Part shown: positions 26,091 to 35,000 of the stretch, one piece after another
Numbering within the stretch: position 1 is the first letter of the stretch
Layout: the number at the start of each line of letters is the position of its first letter
NCBI RefSeq assembly: GCF_003390335.1
Contig: NZ_QUOU01000001.1
Span: 3,720,001-3,784,000, forward strand
DNA from: Thalassotalea euphylliae
GTDB taxonomy: Bacteria > Pseudomonadota > Gammaproteobacteria > Enterobacterales > Alteromonadaceae
Direction of reading: 5' to 3'
Length of the DNA: 64,000 nucleotides
Program-made: the position numbers and the translations under genes
Notes under the pieces: model-generated
What the model was told of the DNA's origin: nothing
Database searches by the model: none
Seen by the model: only the letters and a program-made list of their open reading frames with translations

Positions 26091-27272
26091 CTATTTTACT
26101 TTACAGCTACTGGCTAAAAAACTTTCTAATGTACTAAGGGCTGCACCAAAATTTTCCTGACCCAACCCCAAGCGAAAATAAGGCCCATTTAACCCAAATA
26201 ATTCGCTAGGTAGCAACAAGATGCCAGTGTGTTCGGCAATATTTTTGCACCACTGTGCTATTGGTTGACTCGTATTAACTTTAACAAGCGTTAACAAACC
26301 TGCGCTTGGTGGATGCCATTCAAATAAGTCAGGAAACATGTCAACGCACTGCGCAAAGCGAGTAATGTTTTGTTTGGCAATGGCTATTGTGTTTTCAACA
26401 ATTAGCTGATGATTTTCTAGCGCGATTATAGCCAGTTGTTCATCAAACCGAGACGTACAAATACTATGGCTGGCTTTAAAAGCCATTAGTCGTTCTAACA
26501 ATTGGTGATTGCGCGTTACTGCCCAACCAATTCGAACCCCACCCAGGCCAAAACTTTTTGACATTACAGATACTGATATCGCTTTGTCGTAGTCCAGATA
26601 CTGATGTGCAAGGGCAGAGTCATAAATCAATGGCTGCGTAACATCGTCGCTCAGTAGATAGCAGCCACAAGCTTTGACAATTGCTAGCACTTCACGGCGC
26701 TGTGCTTGGGATAGTGTTGCCCCCGTTGGGTTGTGTGGCGCATTGATCACCACCAGCCGAGTGCGTTCGTTAACGTTCGCTGCGAGCTGCTCAATATCAA
26801 ACTGCCAACCACCGATTTGCTTGTCTGAGGTGATAGGTATTTCAATTAGCTTGCCCCCCAGTGGCGCTACCATAGCCGTTAAAGAAGGATAATTAGGCGT
26901 AAAAACAACGACTTCGTCACCCGGGCGAATCAAGCTTTGATAAATACCCATCAACGCCTCTTGTGCCCCCGAAAAGGTAACAACACTCTCTTTTGATAGC
27001 GTATTCAGCTGTTTTGTAGAAGACGGCTGTGCACTCTCATTGATGGATTGATGAAAACTCGCAATTTTCGCACGTAACAGCGGCAGCCCTTGCACACTGG
27101 CATAATCTAGTGGTTGGTCAGCAAATGATTTGAGATAACCATGTTTATCCATCGCGGTTAATTCTGCGAGCGAGCAAGCCTGTCCGCAAGAGTGGCTAAG
27201 ATTAAATCGAATATCACCAGCTAATGCGCGAGTGTAAGCGATGTGAGGAGGTAACGAGGAGGCACTTGGCAT
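26091..27272 (-). CDS. ovoB: PLP-dependent aminotransferase-fold enzyme, probable ovothiol sulfoxide lyase OvoB
   Basis: A 393-residue fold-type I PLP enzyme of the aminotransferase class I/II family. Landmarks are N-A-P-H-N-P-T-G (178-184), the Asp contacting the pyridine nitrogen in S-D-D-V (about Asp209/210), the Schiff-base lysine in S-V-M-S-K-S-F-G (Lys239) and the following G-V-R-I-G-W. On sequence alone it would be called an aminotransferase. It lies directly downstream of ovoA on the same strand (206-bp gap). Ovothiol synthesis needs a PLP-dependent lyase (OvoB) that cleaves the 5-histidylcysteine sulfoxide to 5-thiohistidine, so OvoB is the best reading. That functional call rests on context. 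Confidence 0.72.
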   Translation of the reverse strand: MPSASSLPPHIAYTRALAGDIRFNLSHSCGQACSLAELTAMDKHGYLKSFADQPLDYASVQGLPLLRAKIASFHQSINESAQPSSTKQLNTLSKESVVTFSGAQEALMGIYQSLIRPGDEVVVFTPNYPSLTAMVAPLGGKLIEIPITSDKQIGGWQFDIEQLAANVNERTRLVVINAPHNPTGATLSQAQRREVLAIVKACGCYLLSDDVTQPLIYDSALAHQYLDYDKAISVSVMSKSFGLGGVRIGWAVTRNHQLLERLMAFKASHSICTSRFDEQLAIIALENHQLIVENTIAIAKQNITRFAQCVDMFPDLFEWHPPSAGLLTLVKVNTSQPIAQWCKNIAEHTGILLLPSELFGLNGPYFRLGLGQENFGAALSTLESFLASSCKVK

Positions 27273-27435
27273 AGTAAAAATCCGAAAAGGGTGTCAAGAA
27301 AGCGAAAAGAGCATAGCTCACTGTTAGCCTTATTTTTAACCTTGCTTGTAGTACTACTTTTAACTTAAAACAGTGGTAAAAAGTAAATGCTAAAGACTCT
27401 GAGCGAAAAGCTAATAATCATGTTAAGCAAAGAAT

Positions 27436-27457
27436 GATGGAGGGATACGCCTCCATC
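27436..27457. terminator. Intergenic hairpin after ovoA, possible weak terminator
   Basis: GATGGAGG (27436-27443) pairs perfectly with CCTCCATC (27450-27457), 22 bp past the ovoA stop. On the minus strand it is followed only by ATTCTTTG, so T-richness is poor. It may attenuate transcription into the PLP gene or stabilise the ovoA mRNA end. Confidence 0.5.
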
Positions 27458-27478
27458 ACTCAATACCTTTTCGCAAGC

Positions 27479-29632
27479 TTAGCCGTTATAGCGCCATAAG
27501 GTGATGTGCTTTTGGCTAACCGCACTTATGCGTTGTGCAATTTTGATCACTTGATGTAAATCGGTTTGATCAAGTAACTCAAAACGCTCGCCTAAGGTTT
27601 GCTGCACGCCTTCAAAGCCCACCAAGTTTTCGCCGTTGACTTTGATCCCCCCTAGCCACTTTTCTTTCGCGGCAACGTCACTATTAAATTGATAGTCAGA
27701 GGCAATAATCAGTAAGGCACCTTGATTTAAGCGATTAGCCACTTGCTTTAAAAACTGCTTAGGATCATAGCACTGCTCCAGTACCTGCTGCGCCAGTATC
27801 ACATCGTAATCAGCAAAAATGGCTTTAAGATTGGTGGCGTCCCCTTGGCTAAACAGGATATTACTGGCTGCGGACAAGCCCGTGTCGGCAAGTGCGACTT
27901 CGTGAAAATCAACGATATCCCCTTCTTGCACCGTTTCAAAGCGCACCGGTTCGCCCGTTTGTAACTGAACCCCATGTTGAATATAGCGAGCGGAAAAGTC
28001 GACGCCATCGACGTGTTCAAACACATCGGCTAACTCAAAGCTGGTACGGCCAACGCTGCAGCCTAAATCTAACAGCTTTTCCGTATTTGCATTGTGTTCA
28101 ACCAACCACTGGCGCACTTGCTGTGCCAATTGTTGTTGATAATTGCCACCGGTAAAACCCGTTTCTTGGTAGTGGCTTTGCAATTGTTGGCAAACATCTA
28201 CGTTTTGCTCAAAGTGATTTGCTGGCACCAGCGGCATATCTGCACTTTCACTTTCGACATAACGAAACCCCGCATGTTGAAAGAAATGTCGGCGAAACGC
28301 ATAACGCGAACTGGCAATGGCTTCGTTACCCGTTGAAATCCAAGAGCCGCCTTTGATTAAGTTGTGTTTGCCATCAAAAGTTGGCGTTGAAAAGTCGTCG
28401 TACAGCGGATGAACTTTAAACCCCTCGAATGCATCAATGCTTGATTCAGTCCACTGCCAGACGTTACCAACCACGTCAAAAATGCCTTGATTGTCGAATT
28501 TATCAACTGGGCAACTAGAGGCGAAGTACTCAAGGTTTGTATTGCCCGGTGCTTCTTGCCAACTGGGGAGATCCCCAGACACTTTCTCGCGCAGCGCATA
28601 CCACTCAGGTTCGGTAGGTAAGCGAATATCACGCCCCGTTGTTTGTACAAGCCAATTACAAAACGCCTTCGCTTCTAAATAGTTAACTTCGACAGGCCAG
28701 TTCAGTGGCAATGGCACCTCACCAAGTAGGTTACGCTGATAGTAACGCCCCTCTTTTTTCAACCAGAAACGCGGCATGGTCGCTTGCTTGTAACGCAGCC
28801 AGCTCTGCCCTTCCTCAGTCCAATACTCAGGTGTTTGATAGCCGCCAGCCTCAACAAATTGCATAAACTCTTGGTTAGAAACCAAAAACTTACTGGTGCG
28901 AAAAGCAGGTACATCAAGTGTTGCCGTGCCATACTCATTGTCCCAACCATAGGTATGGTCGTCTGTTTTCTTGCCCAACTTGATGACTTGCTTGGCAACG
29001 GGGACTAATTCGTTGAGAGGCGCTTCACCTTGATAGGGGCAATCTGCCCAAGCGGCATTGGCAGTTAAATCACTGAGCGGTAACATGCGCATAATAACTG
29101 ATGAGGTTTCTAAATGAATACGCTCATGTTCGCTGCCCATTAAGATTATCCATGCGAGTGAGTCTTGCGTAATAGGCAGTTGCAATGCCATGTTGTCGAT
29201 CAAATCACACACTAGCGCAAACACTTGATCGCGATAAGTCCGCACTTCATCAACCTTGGGCCAATCGTAATGCTCACTGTTCAGATCGTCCCAGCTCATC
29301 TCGTCAACACCAACGGCACAAATCGCTTCTAATTTTTCATTAATACGCTTGTGGATAAACTTGCCCAACATCAATTTATTGATATAAAAAGTAGCGGTGT
29401 GGCCGTAATAGAAAATCAGCGGATGACGAAGTGGCTCGGGTCGAGCGTAAAAGGCGTTGTCATTATTAATTAATGCAAATAACGATTCGTACGTTTGCCA
29501 GCTGTTAACGAAATAGGCTTTGAGCTCTGCCCGTTTTGCAGCCACAGCGTCAGCATCACTCAGGTTTACATCATTGGCGATTAAATAAGGTGTTTTTAAT
29601 TGTTGTTTCGTCATATTCATCATAGTGCGCAT
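27479..29632 (-). CDS. ovoA: OvoA: 5-histidylcysteine sulfoxide synthase with methyltransferase domain
   Basis: A 717-residue bifunctional ovothiol enzyme. The N-terminal DinB-like domain carries the iron ligands: His78 (Y-G-H-T-A) and H-E-R-I-H-L-E (His169, His173), the H-x3-H-x-E pattern of OvoA and EgtB. A formylglycine-generating-enzyme-like domain spans about 210-460 (R-L-P-T-E-P-E-W, V-W-Q-W-T, R-G/G-G-S-W). A C-terminal SAM methyltransferase starts near 510 (L-L-D-L-G-C-S-V-G-R-T, 520-530). OvoA joins the cysteine sulfur to C5 of histidine using O2 and later methylates the imidazole. The first ATG overlaps the upstream stop (TAATG); the Met at position 4 is an equally good start. It is translationally coupled to the glutamine-synthetase-like gene before it. 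Confidence 0.93.
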   Translation of the reverse strand: MRTMMNMTKQQLKTPYLIANDVNLSDADAVAAKRAELKAYFVNSWQTYESLFALINNDNAFYARPEPLRHPLIFYYGHTATFYINKLMLGKFIHKRINEKLEAICAVGVDEMSWDDLNSEHYDWPKVDEVRTYRDQVFALVCDLIDNMALQLPITQDSLAWIILMGSEHERIHLETSSVIMRMLPLSDLTANAAWADCPYQGEAPLNELVPVAKQVIKLGKKTDDHTYGWDNEYGTATLDVPAFRTSKFLVSNQEFMQFVEAGGYQTPEYWTEEGQSWLRYKQATMPRFWLKKEGRYYQRNLLGEVPLPLNWPVEVNYLEAKAFCNWLVQTTGRDIRLPTEPEWYALREKVSGDLPSWQEAPGNTNLEYFASSCPVDKFDNQGIFDVVGNVWQWTESSIDAFEGFKVHPLYDDFSTPTFDGKHNLIKGGSWISTGNEAIASSRYAFRRHFFQHAGFRYVESESADMPLVPANHFEQNVDVCQQLQSHYQETGFTGGNYQQQLAQQVRQWLVEHNANTEKLLDLGCSVGRTSFELADVFEHVDGVDFSARYIQHGVQLQTGEPVRFETVQEGDIVDFHEVALADTGLSAASNILFSQGDATNLKAIFADYDVILAQQVLEQCYDPKQFLKQVANRLNQGALLIIASDYQFNSDVAAKEKWLGGIKVNGENLVGFEGVQQTLGERFELLDQTDLHQVIKIAQRISAVSQKHITLWRYNG

Positions 29633-30942
29633 TATCCTGTTGTCAGTAATGCAATTGTGTTAGTTGGCTGATACAAAGTGAGGATACTACGAGTTAATTG
29701 CTCGCCTAGCTCACGATCTTCATTGTTCGAGTGCTCTGCAGCCCGTGCAGAGCGATTTATTCGTTCGGCAAACCAGCGACTTTTCGCAAACAAACCATAG
29801 GCGCTCTGCTCGCTCTCTACACTAGCTTGACTATCGTCTTGCGATGCGTACATTTGGCTGGGCAACGCTTGCTCTACAAAAGCTTGGCTAAGTAGTGCTT
29901 GTCCTTGGTCAGCAAGGTATGCGTCAAGCGCATCCATGACATTAGCAAGCGCATAAGCGACATTCACATAAGGATTATAGGCAGTGCTTGCCGAGCCTAA
30001 GCGATGCTCAACTCGCGCTGTTTTTTGCCAGTTTTGCTCGCTAACTAGGGCTTTGTTGTGTTGATCGTACAACAGCACTTCGACCCCCATTGGCTGATTG
30101 TGCTTACCCCGCTCTTTGTACAGCGCAACGCTGCCTTGGTGGCCGCCAGAAATGTCGGTCGGTGAGCACAGCTCTTGTGCCAATCCATATTTGTCTTTCA
30201 AGGCCAAGCGTTCAAACGCATCTGGCTCTGGCATATACAGCAGACTGTTGGCCAAGCTCGTATTGAGCAAGCAGCGCTGTAAAATTTCACCAAAGTTGTC
30301 TTGCGCAACGAGGTTGTTACCGTGCCGATCCAATACGCTCACATTCACTTGGATCGCATTGGGAATATGAACCGCCCGTTGCCTGTCGGTAAAAATATTC
30401 TTACTGCCCACGGCTAACTGGCCTGTGTCACCAGACCAAACCACGGGCTTTATCAAGGTATGTTCAAAGCCCTGTTGTGCAAAAAGCTCCGGTAATAGTT
30501 GAATTGCTCGTGCCAGATTATGTGCTTCTTTAAGGGGAGATTGACCCGCAAATAGTGACACATATTCCCATTGATTATGCCAATATTCAGAGACGAGTTT
30601 ACCTTCAATCCCCGCCTGGGTTAGCGCACTATTGATCGCGACAAAGTGCGCTTCACATAATTGCTTTTCACTTTGAGGCGCGGCAGCCGATAACGTATTG
30701 CTGCGCAAAGGCTTGCGCTGCGTTGTAGCTGGTAGCGCTTTATTCGGATTTTTCTGTGGCGCTTGGTGGCGCTTAGTGTGTGTTCTTGTTGCCGCAGCGC
30801 GATGGATGTGGGCAGGTAGAAGAGACGAAGACTGACAGCAACCTTCCAACTCAAAGTGCACCAAAGCTTGATAGCCAAGTGCTTTAATATGCTGCTGCAA
30901 TAACTCAATGGCTCGCTGTGCTAGCGTGCTAGTTGTTGTCAT
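29632..30942 (-). CDS. Divergent glutamine-synthetase-superfamily ligase linked to ovoA
   Basis: A 436-residue protein starting at ATG 30942 (an in-frame GTG 22 codons upstream is less likely). Its pattern follows the glutamine synthetase catalytic domain. An E-x-E metal motif is in H-F-E-L-E-G (Glu31, Glu33). E-x4-Q-x-E occurs as E-Y-W-H-N-Q-W-E (Glu119, Gln124, Glu126), matching H-E-V-x-P-G-Q-x-E of GS. I-Q-V-N-V-S stands where GS has M-H-V-H-Q-S, so both histidines are lost. R-V-E-H-R (310-314) matches R-I-E-x-R, and N-P-Y-V-N-V (323-328) matches S-A-N-P-Y-L-A. A basic low-complexity insert fills about 38-91. The stop codon overlaps the ovoA start. Predicted activity is ATP-dependent amide (possibly gamma-glutamyl) ligation; the substrate is unknown. 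Confidence 0.72.
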   Translation of the reverse strand: MTTTSTLAQRAIELLQQHIKALGYQALVHFELEGCCQSSSLLPAHIHRAAATRTHTKRHQAPQKNPNKALPATTQRKPLRSNTLSAAAPQSEKQLCEAHFVAINSALTQAGIEGKLVSEYWHNQWEYVSLFAGQSPLKEAHNLARAIQLLPELFAQQGFEHTLIKPVVWSGDTGQLAVGSKNIFTDRQRAVHIPNAIQVNVSVLDRHGNNLVAQDNFGEILQRCLLNTSLANSLLYMPEPDAFERLALKDKYGLAQELCSPTDISGGHQGSVALYKERGKHNQPMGVEVLLYDQHNKALVSEQNWQKTARVEHRLGSASTAYNPYVNVAYALANVMDALDAYLADQGQALLSQAFVEQALPSQMYASQDDSQASVESEQSAYGLFAKSRWFAERINRSARAAEHSNNEDRELGEQLTRSILTLYQPTNTIALLTTG

Positions 30943-31081
30943 ACTGTGTTCTCTAATCTCAAGGTGTGTTGAGCATTTATTAATGAGCGATGCATCACGC
31001 GCTCGCACTTACCCTGATTTATACTGCCATGCGGTAAAATATTGATGTCCATATCTTACCTATCTGTAATGCTAACCAATA

Positions 31082-32947
31082 CTAGCCAGTGCTAAAGATT
31101 ACCACCTGATTTTTGCCATTGGTTTTGGCTTGATAAAGTGCTTTATCTGATTGCACATACAAGGTGGCTCGATCTTGATGACTGTCATCAAGCGCACTAA
31201 TACCAACGCTACAAGTAATGGTTATTTGCTGCCCCATCTCATTGGTAAACAGTGCCTGCTGAATGTTATTAGCTAGACGTTCAGCTATGGCTTTGGCCTG
31301 CATTGCATCAGTTCGCGGTAGAATACACAAAAATTCTTCGCCACCAATACGACCGAGTACATCGCCAAGGCGCAGCGTGTCTTGTGCAATTTGGCTAACG
31401 CGATAAATCACTTCGTCGCCAAATGGGTGCCCATATTTGTCGTTTACTTGTTTAAAGTCATCAATATCAAATAGTAGAACGGCTAAGTCACTGTTGCGAC
31501 CATAGCTATTGACTAATAGCTTATCTAAGTATTCAAAGACATAGCGCCGATTAAAAACACCTGACAAGGGATCTTTAATAGAAAGCTCGTAAATACGCTT
31601 GTTTGTGCGATACAGCACAACCACAATAACCAGCGCCAAAACCACTACAATGCTGACGCCTGCCACTAGAAAAATTTGCTGCCAAGTGCTTTGCTCTTGT
31701 CTTTCTTGCCGCAAAGATTGCACCTTACTACGTTGTTCTAACAAAGAAAGTTCAACGTTTTGTCGCTCCAGCTCCATCGCCGCGCGCACGCGAATCAATT
31801 GTTGTGACGAGTTTTTAATCAACAGCTCAGCGTACGCTTCGTAATAGCGCTTGAGTAGGCGGTAGCTAAGTTCGTATTCCCCGCGAGCGTAGGCCAATGC
31901 AGCACGAACCTTGGTCGTTTCTAGCGTCCATGTGGTACCCGCAAGTTCGGGCATTTGTGCAAATATCTGTTCAGCGCGAATAATGTTCTGCTCAGCTTCA
32001 GCCAGCTTACCCTGACGAATCAAGCAATTCGCTTTTTGTTTATACAACTCTGCGTCATAGTCAATCTGTCCATTTAATAGCAAAGCACGATCTATGGCCT
32101 CAATGGCAAGCGCACAATCGCCTTTTTCGGCGTAGGTCATGCCAAGCCCATAAGCGCCAAAATAACTAATTTCCTTATTTGGGGTGTAATCAATACGCTT
32201 GAGGTAGAGATTAAACTTAGCAATTGCTTTGTCGTATTGCTTCATATAGCGATACGTGGAAGCTAGACCGTAAATTGCCTCGGCCACAAATGGTCGATAA
32301 CCAAGTCGCTCGTATGTATCGAGTGCGCGATTGTAATATTCGATCGATTTTTCATACTCATGCATGTAGCCATAGACCGCGCCATAAGTTTCATTAATCA
32401 CGGCAATTAACAAATGATCGTCAATGGCAAAAGCCTCAACATAAGCTTCTTGTAAGTCAGATAAGGAAGTTTCGTACAGCTCAGTTAAGCTCAACGAGTA
32501 CGCTAAATTTTGCTTGGCATACGTGTAGGCGTAATTGAGGTTGTCGGCTTTGGCAAGTGCCATAGCTTCGCGGTAAAGCGCTATCGCCTTGGTGTAGTGG
32601 CCGCGGCGTTCACTGACAATACCGCGATAAATACCAATGTAAGCGCGTACCTCACTTGGAGAATCTTCGCGAATTAAGGCATTGGCAGCCTGAACCGTTT
32701 GCGCAAACTCTTGGTGAAAATACAGTAAATTTTCCGCTTGGGCTTTGCGATAAAGCAGCCAAAGGTAAGCTTGTTGACTGAGTGCTTCCCTGTTTTTTTC
32801 AATTTCTAACAACTGCTGATAAACGGGGTGGGGATTGCGATTGATGTCTTTGCCTATGGCTTGAAAGTGCTCGACGGAATAACTATTGGCAGAAACAACC
32901 GCCGATAACAGCCAGCAAATAACAATTCCACACCTAAAAAGCAGCAC
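31082..32947 (-). CDS. TPR-domain membrane diguanylate cyclase (GGDEF)
   Basis: A 621-residue protein starting at GTG 32947, chosen because AAGGA lies nine bases upstream and a signal-peptide-like helix follows at once; a longer frame opens with TTG. Residues about 20-380 are periplasmic tetratricopeptide repeats (for example A-I-A-L-Y-R-E-A, S-I-E-Y-Y-N-R-A-L, A-I-E-A-I-D-R-A-L). A coiled-coil-like stretch precedes one transmembrane helix (about 425-446), and the C-terminal GGDEF domain has an intact active site G-G-E-E-F (535-539). An R-L-G-D inhibitory site lies five residues before it. It should make cyclic di-GMP under product inhibition, with the TPR region sensing an envelope protein or ligand. 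Single gene between the ovothiol block and the glutaredoxin. Confidence 0.88.
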   Translation of the reverse strand: MLLFRCGIVICWLLSAVVSANSYSVEHFQAIGKDINRNPHPVYQQLLEIEKNREALSQQAYLWLLYRKAQAENLLYFHQEFAQTVQAANALIREDSPSEVRAYIGIYRGIVSERRGHYTKAIALYREAMALAKADNLNYAYTYAKQNLAYSLSLTELYETSLSDLQEAYVEAFAIDDHLLIAVINETYGAVYGYMHEYEKSIEYYNRALDTYERLGYRPFVAEAIYGLASTYRYMKQYDKAIAKFNLYLKRIDYTPNKEISYFGAYGLGMTYAEKGDCALAIEAIDRALLLNGQIDYDAELYKQKANCLIRQGKLAEAEQNIIRAEQIFAQMPELAGTTWTLETTKVRAALAYARGEYELSYRLLKRYYEAYAELLIKNSSQQLIRVRAAMELERQNVELSLLEQRSKVQSLRQERQEQSTWQQIFLVAGVSIVVVLALVIVVVLYRTNKRIYELSIKDPLSGVFNRRYVFEYLDKLLVNSYGRNSDLAVLLFDIDDFKQVNDKYGHPFGDEVIYRVSQIAQDTLRLGDVLGRIGGEEFLCILPRTDAMQAKAIAERLANNIQQALFTNEMGQQITITCSVGISALDDSHQDRATLYVQSDKALYQAKTNGKNQVVIFSTG

Positions 32948-33126
32948 TAACAAACATCCTTGTCGGGAAATAAAGCAAACAATGGCAACATGATAACGCA
33001 ATTATCTTGCGTTTAACATTTGTACAAAACACAGGTGCTAACATATGTAAAAAATCGCTATTGATAACTCAATGAGAGCCGAATCCAGCGAAAAAAATTT
33101 CACTGGTATGTCACGAGATTATGCCA

Positions 33127-33354
33127 CTAGTTTTTCACTAAGCGTTTGAAGTCTTTAATTGAAAAACCATTGAGTAACTGATCGCCAATTTTTAACACAG
33201 GCACGGCGCGAAACCCCAATCGGTGCAGCTCTTTTTGCCCGGCAGGCGTTTTTACATTAACCAAGCGATAAGCGATGTTGTGCTCATCCAGATAACGTTT
33301 TGCAGTATCACAGTGTGGGCAGCGTGGCATAGTGTACAAGACGATTCGTTTCAT
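33127..33354 (-). CDS. Glutaredoxin-like protein
   Basis: A 75-residue single-domain thioredoxin-fold protein. The redox motif C-P-H-C is at residues 12-15, and a cis-proline occurs in A-V-P-V-L near residue 52, followed by the G-x-x-L-L-N-G-F segment that resembles the glutathione or thioredoxin-reductase contact region. Length matches NrdH/GrxA-type small glutaredoxins. C-P-H-C is shared with DsbA-like and some GrxA-like proteins. It probably reduces cytoplasmic disulfides. It has its own unit, separated from cnoX by a terminator. Confidence 0.85.
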   Translation of the reverse strand: MKRIVLYTMPRCPHCDTAKRYLDEHNIAYRLVNVKTPAGQKELHRLGFRAVPVLKIGDQLLNGFSIKDFKRLVKN

Positions 33355-33461
33355 AGGGTTTCTTAATGTGACGTTAAATTTGAAATGAAGTGACTTTGAG
33401 ATGGCATCAGTTTTTATCAGCGGTTAACCGTGCTTTTAGTTTAACGCCTTTTAAATTTCAC

Positions 33462-33486
33462 TGAGAAAAAAGCCGCTAATGCGGCT
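33462..33486 (-). terminator. Terminator of the cnoX transcript
   Basis: AGCCGC (33471-33476) and GCGGCT (33481-33486) around TAAT; on the minus strand the stem is followed by TTTTTTCTC. It lies 36 bp after the cnoX stop. Confidence 0.88.
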
Positions 33487-33521
33487 TAAATCTGGTTAGC
33501 ATCTAGTAAACAAATACAGTG

Positions 33522-34370
33522 CTAATACATCAAGGTATAAAGCTTACGGCGATATAGGCTTACCAAAGGGTCGCCATCTGGCAGTGCTTTCATCACATCA
33601 AGCAGTAACTTTTTACTGTCGGCGTCATCTCTCACCGTTTGTACTCGCTTAAACAACAAGGCTAATGCGTCTTCATGTCGATTGACTTGGCTGTATTGCG
33701 CGGCTAATTGCTGAATTAATTGACTGTCATCAGGGTTTTCAGCAAGTTTTGCTTCCAATGCCTGTAATTCAGGAGAGTTTGACGCTTCATTCGCTAATTC
33801 AAGCTTGGCAACAACGGCTTGGTAGTAGCTGTCTTGATCCACCATCATTATTGTCTCGAGCAAGGCTTGAGCATCTTGAGTCTTACCTGTCCCCACACAG
33901 GCATCAGCCAACGCCAGTTTGATGTCTGCGCGCGTGTTATCCAGCTCATAAGCTTGCTTTGCAGCAGTATACGCTTGAGCATTATCACCGGCAGCTAACG
34001 CGGCCTGTGCTTGCGCGAGTAATTCATCTTGCGGTTGCGGCAGATGTTTGGCCAGAAACTGCTCTATTGCTTCATCTGGTTGCGGACCAGATAGTGCATC
34101 AATCGGCTGACCAGCTTTAACCAATACAGCGGTAGGCAAGCCCTGTATACCAAATTGCATCGCGATTTGTTGCTGAGCTTGGCAGTCAACGTCAGCAAAA
34201 ATAACATGCTCCCCTACTGGCGCAGTTCGACTGGCGAGTTTGTCTCTTAACTCAAGACTCTCTGGTACTTGCTCAGCCCAAAAAGCGACAAGTACTAATT
34301 TCTCTTTACTGTCTTCCAGTACGACCTGCTGAAAATTTTCTAGCGTTAGTGATACAGCGTTAGGATTCAC
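33522..34370 (-). CDS. cnoX: CnoX/YbbN-type chaperedoxin lacking the redox cysteines
   Basis: A 282-residue co-chaperone. Residues 1-110 are a thioredoxin fold (V-A-F-W at 28-31, cis-Pro in G-L-P-T-A), followed by TPR repeats to the C-terminus, which is the CnoX/YbbN layout. In canonical thioredoxins W-C-x-x-C follows; here the sequence is W-A-E-Q-V-P-E, so both active-site cysteines are absent. E. coli CnoX itself has only one (S-Q-H-C). The protein should therefore act as a holdase delivering oxidised clients to GroEL/DnaK without thiol exchange at this site. Cys63 remains elsewhere in the fold. It is preceded by the BLUF gene after a 94-bp gap. Confidence 0.88.
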   Translation of the reverse strand: MNPNAVSLTLENFQQVVLEDSKEKLVLVAFWAEQVPESLELRDKLASRTAPVGEHVIFADVDCQAQQQIAMQFGIQGLPTAVLVKAGQPIDALSGPQPDEAIEQFLAKHLPQPQDELLAQAQAALAAGDNAQAYTAAKQAYELDNTRADIKLALADACVGTGKTQDAQALLETIMMVDQDSYYQAVVAKLELANEASNSPELQALEAKLAENPDDSQLIQQLAAQYSQVNRHEDALALLFKRVQTVRDDADSKKLLLDVMKALPDGDPLVSLYRRKLYTLMY

Positions 34371-34464
34371 GTTTTATCCTCAGTAATTGCTTATGTGTTT
34401 TATAGTTGGGGCAATGCCCAGCAGAAACAAGTGGCTGCCCCAATCTACCAGCTCTCTTTCACAG

Positions 34465-34899
34465 CTAGCCCACAGTTGTCCCAGGTTGACTCGCAATGTG
34501 TTCAATGGCCAACCACACTTGCTTGCGCCAATTCGCGGGTTCCAGCACAGCGCCACTCGCACGAGCCAACTTGTTGTATAACAAAGGCTCTACACAATCT
34601 TGATTAAGTGCATTTCTCCCAATCAACTTCATGCGCCAAGTGGGAAACTGACGATGGTCTATGTCTTCAAACGTAATGTAATTTAAAATTGTATGACGAG
34701 GGTCTTTTTTTAAGACATCAAACAAGGCGTCAACGGCTTTACAATCACCTTCAAAATACTGAATGAAGACATCTTGGTAGCATAAAAAGCCGGTAATATT
34801 GTAGGCCGCGTTCTTTACCATCGCGCTATTAACGAGTGCTTCCAGAGAACAGGGATCAAATGGTTGCGTTGGTTCGCTGACATAAAAATACGCTTTCAT
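34465..34899 (-). CDS. BLUF-domain blue-light photoreceptor
   Basis: A 144-residue stand-alone BLUF protein counted from ATG 34899, which follows a GTGAG element; an in-frame ATG at 34917 and a GTG at 34920 are alternatives. Flavin-photocycle residues are visible: Tyr6 in Y-F-Y-V-S, Asn34 in Y-N-I-T-G-F, Gln47 in F-I-Q-Y-F-E-G, and a Trp in F-P-T-W-R-M (about 88). D-P-R-H completes the family pattern. The C-terminal 50 residues carry no recognisable output domain, so it must signal through protein contacts. It is transcribed with uppP (101 bp upstream) and cnoX (94 bp downstream). Its partner is unknown. Confidence 0.87.
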   Translation of the reverse strand: MKAYFYVSEPTQPFDPCSLEALVNSAMVKNAAYNITGFLCYQDVFIQYFEGDCKAVDALFDVLKKDPRHTILNYITFEDIDHRQFPTWRMKLIGRNALNQDCVEPLLYNKLARASGAVLEPANWRKQVWLAIEHIASQPGTTVG

Positions 34900-35000
34900 A
34901 AAATGACTCACAGACATCACATTTCAATGCGGGTTCAACATATCCTTGTACAGAATATCAACCCTATCTGGCAAAACAGGATTGGGGCTAATTTATAGCC

